From: CAKSQF01 sp964582375
GTDB lineage: Bacteria > Bacillota > Clostridia > Oscillospirales > CAG-272
Reading direction: 5' to 3'
NCBI GenBank assembly: GCA_964582375.1
Contig: CAZORL010000043.1
Location: forward strand, 1 to 10,272
Length of the DNA: 10,272 nucleotides
In this document: positions 1-6,526 of the stretch, one piece after another
How the letters are laid out: every line of letters begins with the position of its first letter
How positions within the stretch are numbered: the first letter of the stretch is position 1
Program-made: the position numbers and the translations under genes
The notes under the pieces: generated by a model
The model's input: the letters and a program-made list of their open reading frames with translations, nothing else
Databases searched by the model: none
What the model was told of the DNA's origin: nothing

Positions 1-15
1 TATCGGCAACCGATA
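1..15. other. Small perfect hairpin downstream of the UPF0210 gene
   Basis: The sequence TATCGG-CAA-CCGATA forms a perfect 6-bp inverted repeat with a 3-base loop, about 20 bases past the stop codon of the UPF0210 gene. It could be the stem of a Rho-independent terminator for the minus-strand operon. The bases that would show the required T run lie outside the window, so this cannot be decided. An operator-like dyad for a downstream gene is the alternative. Confidence 0.35.
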
Positions 16-35
16 TATTACCCCCGACCGTCCTG

Positions 36-1400
36 TCAATTCTTGAGCGATTGGAGTGGTGCAGGGATCCTGCCGCCGCGGTGGATGAATTTGGACGGGC
101 TATAGCGCGAGACCTCCATGATCGGAGCCTCGCCGAGCAGACCGCCGAAACTGACGCTCTCGCCGACCCCTTTACCGAGTGCGGGAATTATCCTGACCGC
201 CGTCGTTTTGGTATTGACGACACCGATCGATATCTCGTCGGCGATGATGCCGCAGATCACGTCGGTCGGTGTGTCTCCGGGGACTGCTATCATATCAAGT
301 CCGACCGAGCAGACTGCCGTCATTGCCTCGAGTTTTTGCAGGGTGAGTGCGCCGCAGGAAGCAGCCGCGATCATTCCCTCATCCTCAGACACGGGGATGA
401 ATGCGCCCGAGAGTCCGCCGACATGCGAGGACGCCATCACGCCGCCCTTTTTGACGGCGTCATTGAGCAGTGCAAGGCATGCGGTCGTTCCCCAACCGCC
501 GCAACGCTCAAGACCCATTTCCTCAAGCACGCGAGCGACGCTGTCGCCGATGGCAGGGGTGGGTGCGAGCGAGAGATCGACGATGCCGAACGGAACGCCG
601 AGCGAGCTTGCCGCCTCTTTGGCAACGAGCTGTCCGACCCTTGTTATCTTAAATGCGGTGCGTTTTACCGTATCGGCAAGCTCGGAGAGGTCGCAATCGC
701 CGGCGCGTCTGATCGCCGATGCGACGACGCCGGGACCCGAAACGCCGACATTTATCACGGTCTCCGGCTCGCCCATTCCGTTGAATGCGCCTGCCATGAA
801 GGGATTATCCTCGGGAGCGTTTGCAAAAACAACAAACTTCGCACATCCGAGGCAGTCGTTGTCTGCCGTCAGCTCTGCCGCCTTTTTGATGATCTCGCCG
901 CACTTTATGATGGCATCCATATTGATGCCCGCCTTGGTGGAGGCAACATTGACCGACGAGCAAAGATAATTTGTCTCGGCAAGTGCCTGAGGGATCGAAT
1001 CGAGCAGTGCCGCCGCCGAATTTGACATTCCCTTCTGGACGAGTGCGGTATAGCCGCCTATGAAATTTATCCCGAGCGTCGTTGCCGCACGATCGAGCGT
1101 TTTTGCGATCTTGACGTATCCGTCAGGATCTGCCCTGCCGCCGATCAGCGAGATCGGGGTGAGCGAGACACGCTTATTGATGATCGGAATGCCGTATTTC
1201 TTCTCGATCGCCTCGCCCGTCTCCACAAGATGCTCGGCTCTTTTTGTTATTTTGTCATAAAGATTGTCACAAAGCCTGTCAATATCATCGGACACGCAGT
1301 CGTAAAGCGATATGCCCATCGTGATCGTTCGTATGTCGAGATTCTCCGAACGGATCATGTTTATCGTCTCGAGTATGTCCTGTCTTGTTATCATCTGCAT
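36..1400 (-). CDS. PFL-fold family protein (UPF0210 / DUF711)
   Basis: This 454-residue protein has the full usual length of the UPF0210 (DUF711, 'PFL family') proteins. The family has a fold related to pyruvate formate-lyase, but no established reaction. Seen in the sequence are the family-typical blocks around residues 125-162 (MSNSAAALLDSIPQAL followed by SSVNVASTKAGINMDAI), 188-225 (FVVFANAPEDNPFMAGAF, then VGVSGPGVV), 275-345 (DLSLAPTPAIGDSVARVLE, GGWGTTA, HVGGLSGAFIPVSEDEGM) and the C-terminal RGGRIPAPLQSLKN. There is no signal peptide or membrane segment, so it should be cytoplasmic. The ATG at 1400 has AAAGGG nine bases upstream; a second ATG two codons later is worse placed. It follows the ACT-domain gene after 25 bases, the classic UPF0237-UPF0210 pairing, so the two products probably work together. 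Family assignment is secure, biochemical role is not. Confidence 0.95.
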   Translation of the reverse strand: MQMITRQDILETINMIRSENLDIRTITMGISLYDCVSDDIDRLCDNLYDKITKRAEHLVETGEAIEKKYGIPIINKRVSLTPISLIGGRADPDGYVKIAKTLDRAATTLGINFIGGYTALVQKGMSNSAAALLDSIPQALAETNYLCSSVNVASTKAGINMDAIIKCGEIIKKAAELTADNDCLGCAKFVVFANAPEDNPFMAGAFNGMGEPETVINVGVSGPGVVASAIRRAGDCDLSELADTVKRTAFKITRVGQLVAKEAASSLGVPFGIVDLSLAPTPAIGDSVARVLEEMGLERCGGWGTTACLALLNDAVKKGGVMASSHVGGLSGAFIPVSEDEGMIAAASCGALTLQKLEAMTAVCSVGLDMIAVPGDTPTDVICGIIADEISIGVVNTKTTAVRIIPALGKGVGESVSFGGLLGEAPIMEVSRYSPSKFIHRGGRIPAPLQSLKN

Positions 1401-1425
1401 GTTAATTTGCCCTTTGCCCTTTTAC

Positions 1426-1695
1426 TCAAATATGATGCATTGTGTTGAATATTTCCTCGTGCATTACAGACACAACAAGTCCGCATTCCTTGCCGAGGGT
1501 TGCCGTGCGATCGACGAAATCGGTGAACGGGATAGTAAGCCCGTCGATATCGGCGATCATGATCATCGCAAAATATTCACCGAGGACGCTCTGCGAGATA
1601 TCGCTGATGTTCGCGCCGCACTCTGCGCAGATCGTGCTGATCTTTGCAACTATACCGACGCCGTCCTTGCCTGTTACCGTTAATACTGCTTTCAT
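1426..1695 (-). CDS. ACT domain-containing protein (UPF0237)
   Basis: This is a single ACT domain of 89 residues, the normal size for UPF0237. It opens MKAVLTVTGKDGVGIVAKIS, where the GKDxVGIVA loop is the hallmark ligand-binding turn of ACT domains. It continues with NISDISQSVLGEYFAMIMI and ends with the family-typical IFNTMHHI. ACT domains usually bind amino acids or other small molecules and regulate a partner. No catalytic domain is attached here, so the neighbouring UPF0210 protein is the obvious partner (inference). An in-frame ATG lies four codons upstream at 1707, but the ribosome-binding sequence AAGGATGG overlaps it. The ATG at 1695 sits about eight bases beyond AAGGATGG and also gives the standard N-terminus. 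The gene starts 16 bases after the lipoprotein stop, suggesting one transcript. Confidence 0.93.
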   Translation of the reverse strand: MKAVLTVTGKDGVGIVAKISTICAECGANISDISQSVLGEYFAMIMIADIDGLTIPFTDFVDRTATLGKECGLVVSVMHEEIFNTMHHI

Positions 1696-1711
1696 TTTGA
1701 TGCCCATCCTT

Positions 1712-2689
1712 TTAGGTTATTTCGTAGAATTTGATATTCTCGTATTTTTTCGCATATTTGATCTCAAGAGACGCCGCCGTCTCCTCTACGAGTCCGAAAA
1801 ACTCACGCTCGAGATATCCGGCGCAGAAGACCGAGACATAATTCTTGTCGATGTATTCCGAGTCGAGCGGAAGACGTTTCACGATGAGAAATCCGTCGGG
1901 TGCATCGATCAGCTCACTGCAAGCTCCTATCTCGAGTGCGGTGACCGCCTCCTCGAAATATTCCTTTTGCTGTGTGTAGGTAAATCCGCCGATCTTCTCA
2001 TACTGTATGCCAAGTCCAAAGGTCGTGCGATCGCCCTCGTAAATATCGGCAAGCTCCTCGCCCTTGCTTATGCGCTCGATGACGCCCTCCATGTATTCGC
2101 GGCGGCTTTCCTTGTCATTTGCCGAATATGTGACCAAAATAAACTCGGCGGAGAACCAATTGCCGGCATCGATGTCGGCATCGATGGTCGCATTGTCCGA
2201 CTTGAAATAAGGATCGTTGCCGCTCGTCATATACTCATAGAGCTTGTCGCAGAGCTTTTGTATCTCGTAGATCCGTCGGACGACCGCCTCGGTGGCGTTT
2301 GCCTCGTCAAGTCCTGCCTTGTACGCCTCGTCGTCCTTATATTCGGCTCGCATTGCCTTCATCTGTTCGTCGATCTCGGCTCTGTCGTCCTTGTCAAGCT
2401 TTATCGAATACTTATCCGCCAGCGTGACATACGCCGCAAGCTCGGAAAGCGAGGTCTTGACATTTTCGTCAAGCGACTCTTGCAGTTCGGCATCGGTCAA
2501 GAAATCCTCGGGCGTGATGTCCTCGTATCCTTGCATATAGCCTCTTGCAAAATAGCGGAGCATATCATACGAAACATCGAGCTTGCCGATCTTCATAACG
2601 GTCGGGCTGTCGGATGCACAAGATGTGAGTGCGATGACCAAGCCGAGAAGCAGCCCCAAGATCCGCGCGTATCTTTTTGTGTTTTTCAT
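1712..2689 (-). CDS. Parvulin-type (PpiC/PrsA-like) peptidyl-prolyl isomerase lipoprotein
   Basis: The 325-residue product starts with a basic n-region (MKNTKRYAR), a hydrophobic stretch and the lipobox LTSC. It should be cleaved before Cys24, lipidated and anchored on the outer face of the cytoplasmic membrane. Residues about 31-150 are helical and charged, with a SurA-N-like opening (KIGKLDVSYDMLRYFARGY). Residues about 181-275 match the parvulin outline: AEFILVTY, then a helix with ISKGEELADIY, EKIGGFTYTQ, FEEAVTALEIGACSELI and DGFLIVKRL. Relatives such as PrsA help exported proteins fold outside the membrane. This copy may be active or a chaperone-only variant; the sequence alone does not settle it. 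The ATG at 2689 has only a weak AGG eight bases upstream. It is the first gene of the lipoprotein-ACT-UPF0210 block and lies downstream of an ABC operon that exposes large extracytoplasmic domains, which are possible clients (inference). Similarity is remote, so I call the fold more firmly than the activity. Confidence 0.78.
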   Translation of the reverse strand: MKNTKRYARILGLLLGLVIALTSCASDSPTVMKIGKLDVSYDMLRYFARGYMQGYEDITPEDFLTDAELQESLDENVKTSLSELAAYVTLADKYSIKLDKDDRAEIDEQMKAMRAEYKDDEAYKAGLDEANATEAVVRRIYEIQKLCDKLYEYMTSGNDPYFKSDNATIDADIDAGNWFSAEFILVTYSANDKESRREYMEGVIERISKGEELADIYEGDRTTFGLGIQYEKIGGFTYTQQKEYFEEAVTALEIGACSELIDAPDGFLIVKRLPLDSEYIDKNYVSVFCAGYLEREFFGLVEETAASLEIKYAKKYENIKFYEIT

Positions 2690-2728
2690 AAGTTGTACCT
2701 GTTGTTTGTTTTCGTCGTTCGTTAAATA

Positions 2729-2748
2729 TCGTCATGATGGGATGACGA
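2729..2748. promoter_or_regulatory. 7-bp inverted repeat in the lipoprotein leader, operator-like
   Basis: TCGTCAT and ATGACGA form a perfect 7-bp inverted repeat with a 6-base loop (GATGGG), 40-60 bases upstream of the lipoprotein ATG. It overlaps the candidate -10 element described at 2734-2762. It could be an operator or an RNA hairpin in the 5' leader. No regulator gene is present in the window to pair it with. Confidence 0.3.
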
Positions 2749-2762
2749 ACAGGAGAGATCAA
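2734..2762 (-). promoter_or_regulatory. Weak candidate promoter for the lipoprotein-ACT-UPF0210 genes
   Basis: On the minus strand TTGATC (2762-2757) and CATCAT (2739-2734) are separated by 17 bases. Each matches four of six positions of the sigma-A consensus. The spacing is ideal and the distance of about 45 bases to the ATG is reasonable, but both hexamers are weak. This block needs its own promoter if transcription of the ABC operon stops in the gap. Confidence 0.22.
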
Positions 2763-2824
2763 AAAGAAGTTTCACCAAAGTCTCCCCCGGAGGACGCCCT
2801 TGGCAAAATTTGGTGTGATTACGC

Positions 2825-2850
2825 CGACCTGTTGTTCAACAAAATCTGTT
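2825..2850 (+). repeat. 26-base repeat, copy A (inverted copy at 10206-10231)
   Basis: This stretch matches the reverse complement of 10206-10231 at 23 of 26 positions, including a shared 16-base core TGTTGTTCAACAAAAT. All three differences are C/T changes. The core contains the dyad TTGTTCAACAA. The two copies lie in opposite orientations just outside the two ends of the ABC operon. Confidence 0.6.
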
Positions 2851-2911
2851 CGTCACGGGCGATCCGGTGGATGATAAATCGTTCGCCGACTTCCCAATAC
2901 CGATCAAAATC

Positions 2912-2939
2912 CATTTTCGCCCCTCGGGGGGCGAAAATG
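2912..2939. terminator. 12-bp perfect hairpin after the ABC operon, possible terminator
   Basis: The arms CATTTTCGCCCC and GGGGCGAAAATG pair perfectly over 12 bp around a TCGG loop, 22 bases past the DUF4340 stop. Position and stability suit a terminator for the five-gene operon. It is not a textbook intrinsic terminator: on either strand the T run is in the 5' arm. On the minus strand only a short GGATTTTG follows the stem. It may therefore be a transcript-end stabilising structure or part of a repeat. Confidence 0.45.
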
Positions 2940-2961
2940 TTCCTTACCTCTTACCTCAATC

Positions 2962-4884
2962 TCACCCTCTTACGTTCGGGTCGATGGGATTGCCCTCGAC
3001 GAGATCGATCGCCGATGAAAGGAGCTTTTCGACCGAGCCGCAAACCAGATAGAACTTGCCGCTCTCGCCGTCCGATTTGCCGTTCTCGTCGATGTTTTCG
3101 ATGGTCAGAAGTACCCTGCCGTTCGATATCTCGTAAAATCTGTAAACTCTCGTGACGCTCGGTCTGACAAAATCGACAACGTCGGTCTCTTTGCCCGCCT
3201 CGTCCTTCTTGTTGACTGTCGTCTCCGCAGTCTCGATCCTGACCGTCGCCATCGGTTCGTTCTTCTTCGCCTCGGCGATCGTTGCGTCGTCAAGCTCTTC
3301 GCGCAGGCAAAGGTCAACGAGCACTCGGTAGTATTTTCTGAACAGCTTTGTGTCGAGCTTTTTGCCGCTGTTTGCCTCGGTGACCGTCAACTCGCCGCCT
3401 CTGCTGTCAAGCTCGAATTTGAAATTCACATCCTGCTCGCCCTCGCGACCCTCGTTGTCAATGCCGAGATCGAAATATTTTCCCGAAACCTCGATCGTCT
3501 TGCAGTTTGTGATCATCAGATAAATTATGTTGCTCGATATGTAGCCCTTCAGATCCCACTCGAGGAAGTGCGCCGACGAAAGCTCGACACGCGATATGGT
3601 GTCGAATACGACCGAGTAGGCGTAATAATAACTTCCCTCTTGAAGCGGACTGAAATAGACCACATTTTCAATATCATTTGCGGTGTAAGTGACACGACAA
3701 TAGGGATCGTCGAGGTAATATTTCTTGAATGTCTCATCATCAAAGGCATAGATCTTGTGACCTTCCTCGTCAAGCTTGACACTGCCGTCCTCGTTGTATT
3801 GAAGCTTTGCCAGCTCGACAACCGAGCTGCCGGCAAATTTGCCGGTGAGATTATCCTCCTCGTAGCCGGTAAACATATCGATAAGTCCCTCGAACGCAGT
3901 GGACGAATAATATCCGTTCGGCACGAGCATATTGTAGACCGACAGACCGTTAAATACCGAAAACGGGTCGTGCGAGGTCGTATCGGTCGGCTTTGCGTAG
4001 ATAAACGGACTGAGTTTTCGCACGGGCTTGCCGTCCGCGCCGATGACCTGATTGCCGTTTTCGTCGATCTCGTATGTGTAATACTTCTCGTCGTAGATCC
4101 ACACGCCGAAGCTTTGAAGTCTGGTGTTGTCCACCGCAGGGTAGGCAAGAAGAGGGGTGGTGATCTTGGTCGGCGATGACAGGAGGGTCATCGAAACATA
4201 AAGATCGTAGAGAATGTAGACCGAGTCGCGAACTGCTCTCTCGCCCGTTTCTCTGCCTGTTTCGGGGTCGATCACAGCATCCTCGTCAAGTGAGCGAATG
4301 TAATATCCGCTGCCCGAGGGGAGCTTGTCACCAAAGACCACGGTATGCGTGCCGCCGTCCTTTTTGGTCAGTATCATGTATGTGTCGTCCTCGCCGAGAG
4401 TGCCGTCCGACAGTCCGTATTTTGCAAAATCGGTGCAGTGATCCTCGATTCGCGCGGTGCAGAGCACACTGCCTGCCGCCGAGAGCATATAGGTCAGCGA
4501 CTGATTTTTGAGCGGTGCATATTCGTAATCGATCAGGTAGAATGTGTCAGCCGCAAGAAGGTTAGTCTCATCGGCTTTTTCATTATAATATATGCCCCAA
4601 TCGTCGTAACGCTCGCCGTTTTTCGGATTGTGGATGTCGATCCTCACGATGTCCTCACGCTCGACCGACGGATAGAGCGTGAGCCTGCCACTGCCTGCCA
4701 TCTGCTCGCCGCCCCAGATCTTCGGGGTCGATGTGGTCGTGTTGTCGGTGTCCGAGCTGCCCATCAGCGGTCGGACAATGAAGAAATACCCGAGGAGCAG
4801 TGTGGCAAACACGACCGCGAGTCCTATGATCAGCCCGCGCTGTTTTGCGAGCGAGCCTTTTTTCTTTGCGTCAGAGCTTGTCAA
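2962..4884 (-). CDS. DUF4340 domain-containing membrane-anchored protein
   Basis: From the TTG at 4884 this encodes 640 residues. A short lysine-rich N-terminus (SSDAKKKGSLAKQR) is followed by one membrane helix at about residues 17-37 and a large domain predicted to lie outside the cell. The early part (YPSVEREDIVRIDIHNPKNG, then FAKYGLSDG, YMILTKKDGGTHTVVFGDK and GSGYYIRSLDED) has the repeated beta-rich pattern typical of DUF4340. These proteins are regularly encoded beside GldG-like proteins and ABC-2 transporters. Their biochemical function is unknown; a structural or substrate-binding role in the complex is inferred. The frame stays open to an ATG at 4926, but that start lacks a ribosome-binding site. 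TTG 4884 has AAGGAGGAG six bases upstream and overlaps the preceding stop as TTGA, a strong sign of translational coupling. It is the last gene of the operon, ending just before the hairpin at 2912-2939. Confidence 0.88.
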   Translation of the reverse strand: MTSSDAKKKGSLAKQRGLIIGLAVVFATLLLGYFFIVRPLMGSSDTDNTTTSTPKIWGGEQMAGSGRLTLYPSVEREDIVRIDIHNPKNGERYDDWGIYYNEKADETNLLAADTFYLIDYEYAPLKNQSLTYMLSAAGSVLCTARIEDHCTDFAKYGLSDGTLGEDDTYMILTKKDGGTHTVVFGDKLPSGSGYYIRSLDEDAVIDPETGRETGERAVRDSVYILYDLYVSMTLLSSPTKITTPLLAYPAVDNTRLQSFGVWIYDEKYYTYEIDENGNQVIGADGKPVRKLSPFIYAKPTDTTSHDPFSVFNGLSVYNMLVPNGYYSSTAFEGLIDMFTGYEEDNLTGKFAGSSVVELAKLQYNEDGSVKLDEEGHKIYAFDDETFKKYYLDDPYCRVTYTANDIENVVYFSPLQEGSYYYAYSVVFDTISRVELSSAHFLEWDLKGYISSNIIYLMITNCKTIEVSGKYFDLGIDNEGREGEQDVNFKFELDSRGGELTVTEANSGKKLDTKLFRKYYRVLVDLCLREELDDATIAEAKKNEPMATVRIETAETTVNKKDEAGKETDVVDFVRPSVTRVYRFYEISNGRVLLTIENIDENGKSDGESGKFYLVCGSVEKLLSSAIDLVEGNPIDPNVRG

Positions 4885-6512
4885 GAGTGTCTCCTCCTTA
4901 AATATACGACCGTGCCGAGTGCACACACGACAAGCGGAAGTGCGACCGCAAGAAGGATCGTCGCCACCGTCGTCTGCCTGCCCGTAATGTCAAGCCCGTC
5001 GTTTTCAATAATTCTGTACTTAAGTCCGCAGAGCGGCTCTGCCTTCTCGGACGCTCTGTCGATAAGCGTCAAAAGGATCTCTCTGTTCGAGTAGATCGGA
5101 CTTTCGGTGCACTCGCCGCCGACAAAGCTCGATGTGCCGCAAACTATCACCCTGCCGCCGTCCGAGATCTCGGTTAGGCTCATGAGCGAGTCTCCGACGC
5201 TTGTCTTGTCAACAACGCTGTCCGGAACATCGTAAAGCGAGAGCGTTCCCTTGTCCCCGTCGATCTTTATCGACTGAGCGGATGAAAATACCGCTTTCCC
5301 TGCGCCGCCAAGCAAGTCGGCGATCGGTGAGCTGTTTGATGGTGTGCCGACGAGCGTCAGACCATCGACCGACAGCGAATTTTTGCCGCCGTCCTTGACC
5401 TTGCCGCCACCAAGCGTCACGCCGCAGTTTTTGCTCAAAAAGTCGTCAAGATTTGAAAGCTTTCGAACACTCGGATCGGCAAATACCGCCAGAGTGTGAC
5501 CCTTGCCATAAAGGAATTTTTCGAGTTTTTCGACCTCGTTGAAGCGATCCGAGTTCGCGGATGCCAAAAGATCGGTCGTCGGCGCGAACATCACGCAGAG
5601 TGCGTCGCTCTCATCGCCGAAATCCTCATAGCGAAGATCGATCCTCTTTATCTTGTATCCGCTGTCGCGAAGGATCTGCCAAAGTCCCTGCGCCGAGCCG
5701 TAGCTCTCGGATGTGCCCGACGATGCCGTCTCCGACGTGTCCTCGCTCGAGGAAAAGTCGTAAGAGCCGATCGGCTCACCGTGACCGCTGAGGAAATAGG
5801 CGGTCGGTGCATCCTGCCCTATCGAGATCGACGAGATCGCACTTGCCAGCCGATAATCGCCGCAGAAGGAGTTGACGTAGTTGACCGAGCTGTCCGCATA
5901 ATCGAAGGTGTAGAAGGCATCGCGGCTGAAGATGCGATAATTGTGTGCCGTGTCGTAGACCGCCCCGGACGCATCGGTCAGTTCGCTCTTGCGATCAACG
6001 AGCACCTGCGTACTGCCGAATGTGATCTTTTCATAGTCATCGCCTGTCACCTCGCGCAAAAGAGCGGGATCTTTGGCGTAATTTACATATTCGACGCTCA
6101 CAAAGGGGTATTTTTCCGCAATCTCGAGCGCGACCTCGTGTATTGGGCGCATTCCCCACGCATTTGTCTGTCCGAGATAATTCGTTGACTTGACCTCACC
6201 GCCGAGCATGTCGGGGTCGGTCAGAAAATATATCGTGACCGGATCGCTGCCGTCTACCTCGTCAAGCAGAGCCGATGCCGCCTCCGAGAGGTGATAGCTC
6301 ACATCTCCGCTCATGTCAAAATACCAGCTGTATCTCGACGCAAGTGCCGACACGATCAGATTGACCGCAAGCACGACTGCCACAAGAGCGGCGGTGAGCA
6401 GGACCGCACTTGTGCCGTATTTGAAATTTCTTTTTGAAAAAACGCTCGGTTTGTCCGATTTCTGCGATTTCTGCGATTTTTTCGATTTGATCTGTTCTTT
6501 TTCCGATCTCAC
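4881..6512 (-). CDS. GldG-like extracytoplasmic ABC transporter auxiliary protein, second paralogue
   Basis: The product of about 543 residues begins with a lysine/serine-rich cytoplasmic tail containing a KSQ repeat. A membrane helix follows at about 34-56, then an external domain of roughly 455 residues, a second helix at about 514-536 and a basic end (LRRRHS). This topology and the motifs VTIYFL, TNAWGM, PTAYFLSGHGE (about 236-246) and KVKDGGKNSLS fit the ABC_transp_aux/GldG family. Family members are thought to work with an ABC-2 permease. The preceding gene encodes a clear but divergent paralogue with the same motifs. A serine/threonine-rich stretch after SGHGE (about 252-270) is absent there. 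An ATG at 6518 is directly against the Shine-Dalgarno AAGGAGGG and so unlikely to be used. The GTG at 6512, six bases beyond it, is preferred. The last codons also contain the ribosome-binding site of the DUF4340 gene. Cargo is unknown. Confidence 0.9.
   Translation of the reverse strand: MRSEKEQIKSKKSQKSQKSDKPSVFSKRNFKYGTSAVLLTAALVAVVLAVNLIVSALASRYSWYFDMSGDVSYHLSEAASALLDEVDGSDPVTIYFLTDPDMLGGEVKSTNYLGQTNAWGMRPIHEVALEIAEKYPFVSVEYVNYAKDPALLREVTGDDYEKITFGSTQVLVDRKSELTDASGAVYDTAHNYRIFSRDAFYTFDYADSSVNYVNSFCGDYRLASAISSISIGQDAPTAYFLSGHGEPIGSYDFSSSEDTSETASSGTSESYGSAQGLWQILRDSGYKIKRIDLRYEDFGDESDALCVMFAPTTDLLASANSDRFNEVEKLEKFLYGKGHTLAVFADPSVRKLSNLDDFLSKNCGVTLGGGKVKDGGKNSLSVDGLTLVGTPSNSSPIADLLGGAGKAVFSSAQSIKIDGDKGTLSLYDVPDSVVDKTSVGDSLMSLTEISDGGRVIVCGTSSFVGGECTESPIYSNREILLTLIDRASEKAEPLCGLKYRIIENDGLDITGRQTTVATILLAVALPLVVCALGTVVYLRRRHS
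4891..4899 (-). promoter_or_regulatory. Ribosome-binding site fixing a TTG start for the DUF4340 gene
   Basis: The minus strand reads AAGGAGGAG, then ACACTC, then TTG at 4884. This strong Shine-Dalgarno with 6-base spacing decides in favour of the TTG over the ATG 42 bases upstream. The same bases are read as LRRR near the end of the upstream GldG-like protein. Confidence 0.75.
6456..6491. repeat. 9-base in-frame tandem repeat coding for a KSQ/KSK tail
   Basis: Four 9-base units starting CGATTT lie head to tail on the plus strand. The first two are identical (CGATTTCTG) and the last two diverge. Read on the minus strand they encode IKSKKSQKSQKS in the cytoplasmic N-terminal tail of the second GldG-like protein. 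The unit is a multiple of three, so copy changes would lengthen or shorten the tail without breaking the frame. The first GldG-like protein has no such repeat. Confidence 0.7.
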
Positions 6513-6518
6513 TGCCAT

Positions 6519-6526
6519 CCCTCCTT
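6519..6526 (-). promoter_or_regulatory. Ribosome-binding site favouring a GTG start for the second GldG-like gene
   Basis: The minus strand reads AAGGAGGG directly followed by ATGGCA and then GTG at 6512. The ATG touches the Shine-Dalgarno with no spacing, while the GTG has six bases. The site begins inside the TAA stop codon of the upstream paralogue, so the two genes are likely translationally coupled. Confidence 0.65.

Larger units (their letters stand above)
2690..2961. other. Intergenic region between the two operons, repeat-like
   Basis: This 272-base gap is by far the longest between genes here, and I see no credible gene in it. Just past the DUF4340 stop is a 7-base tandem duplication (CTTACCT twice, 2943-2956). 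It is followed by the strong hairpin at 2912-2939, the 26-base sequence shared with the operon's upstream flank (2825-2850), and a region at about 2771-2816. In that last region CACCAAA and TTTGGTG face each other around a G/C-rich core that can itself fold. The composition differs from the coding sequence and recalls dispersed intergenic repeats of Oscillospiraceae. That resemblance is from memory and untested. Confidence 0.5.

Noticed and set aside
51..1025. Long open frames on the plus strand opposite the UPF0210 gene (also 118-969)
   Set aside because: They lie antisense to a gene with a recognised conserved protein, show no family motifs, and are rich in Arg, Cys and Asp as expected of shadow frames.
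1442..2725. 427-codon plus-strand open frame opposite the lipoprotein and ACT genes
   Set aside because: It covers two real minus-strand genes antisense and has no recognisable domain. Its openness reflects the codon bias of the minus-strand genes.
2565..2762. 65-codon minus-strand frame overlapping the lipoprotein start
   Set aside because: It is out of frame with the lipoprotein signal peptide, has no clear ribosome-binding site, and its composition is shadow-like.
4345..5094. 249-codon plus-strand frame across the DUF4340 / GldG-like junction
   Set aside because: It is antisense to two well-supported genes and gives no family resemblance.
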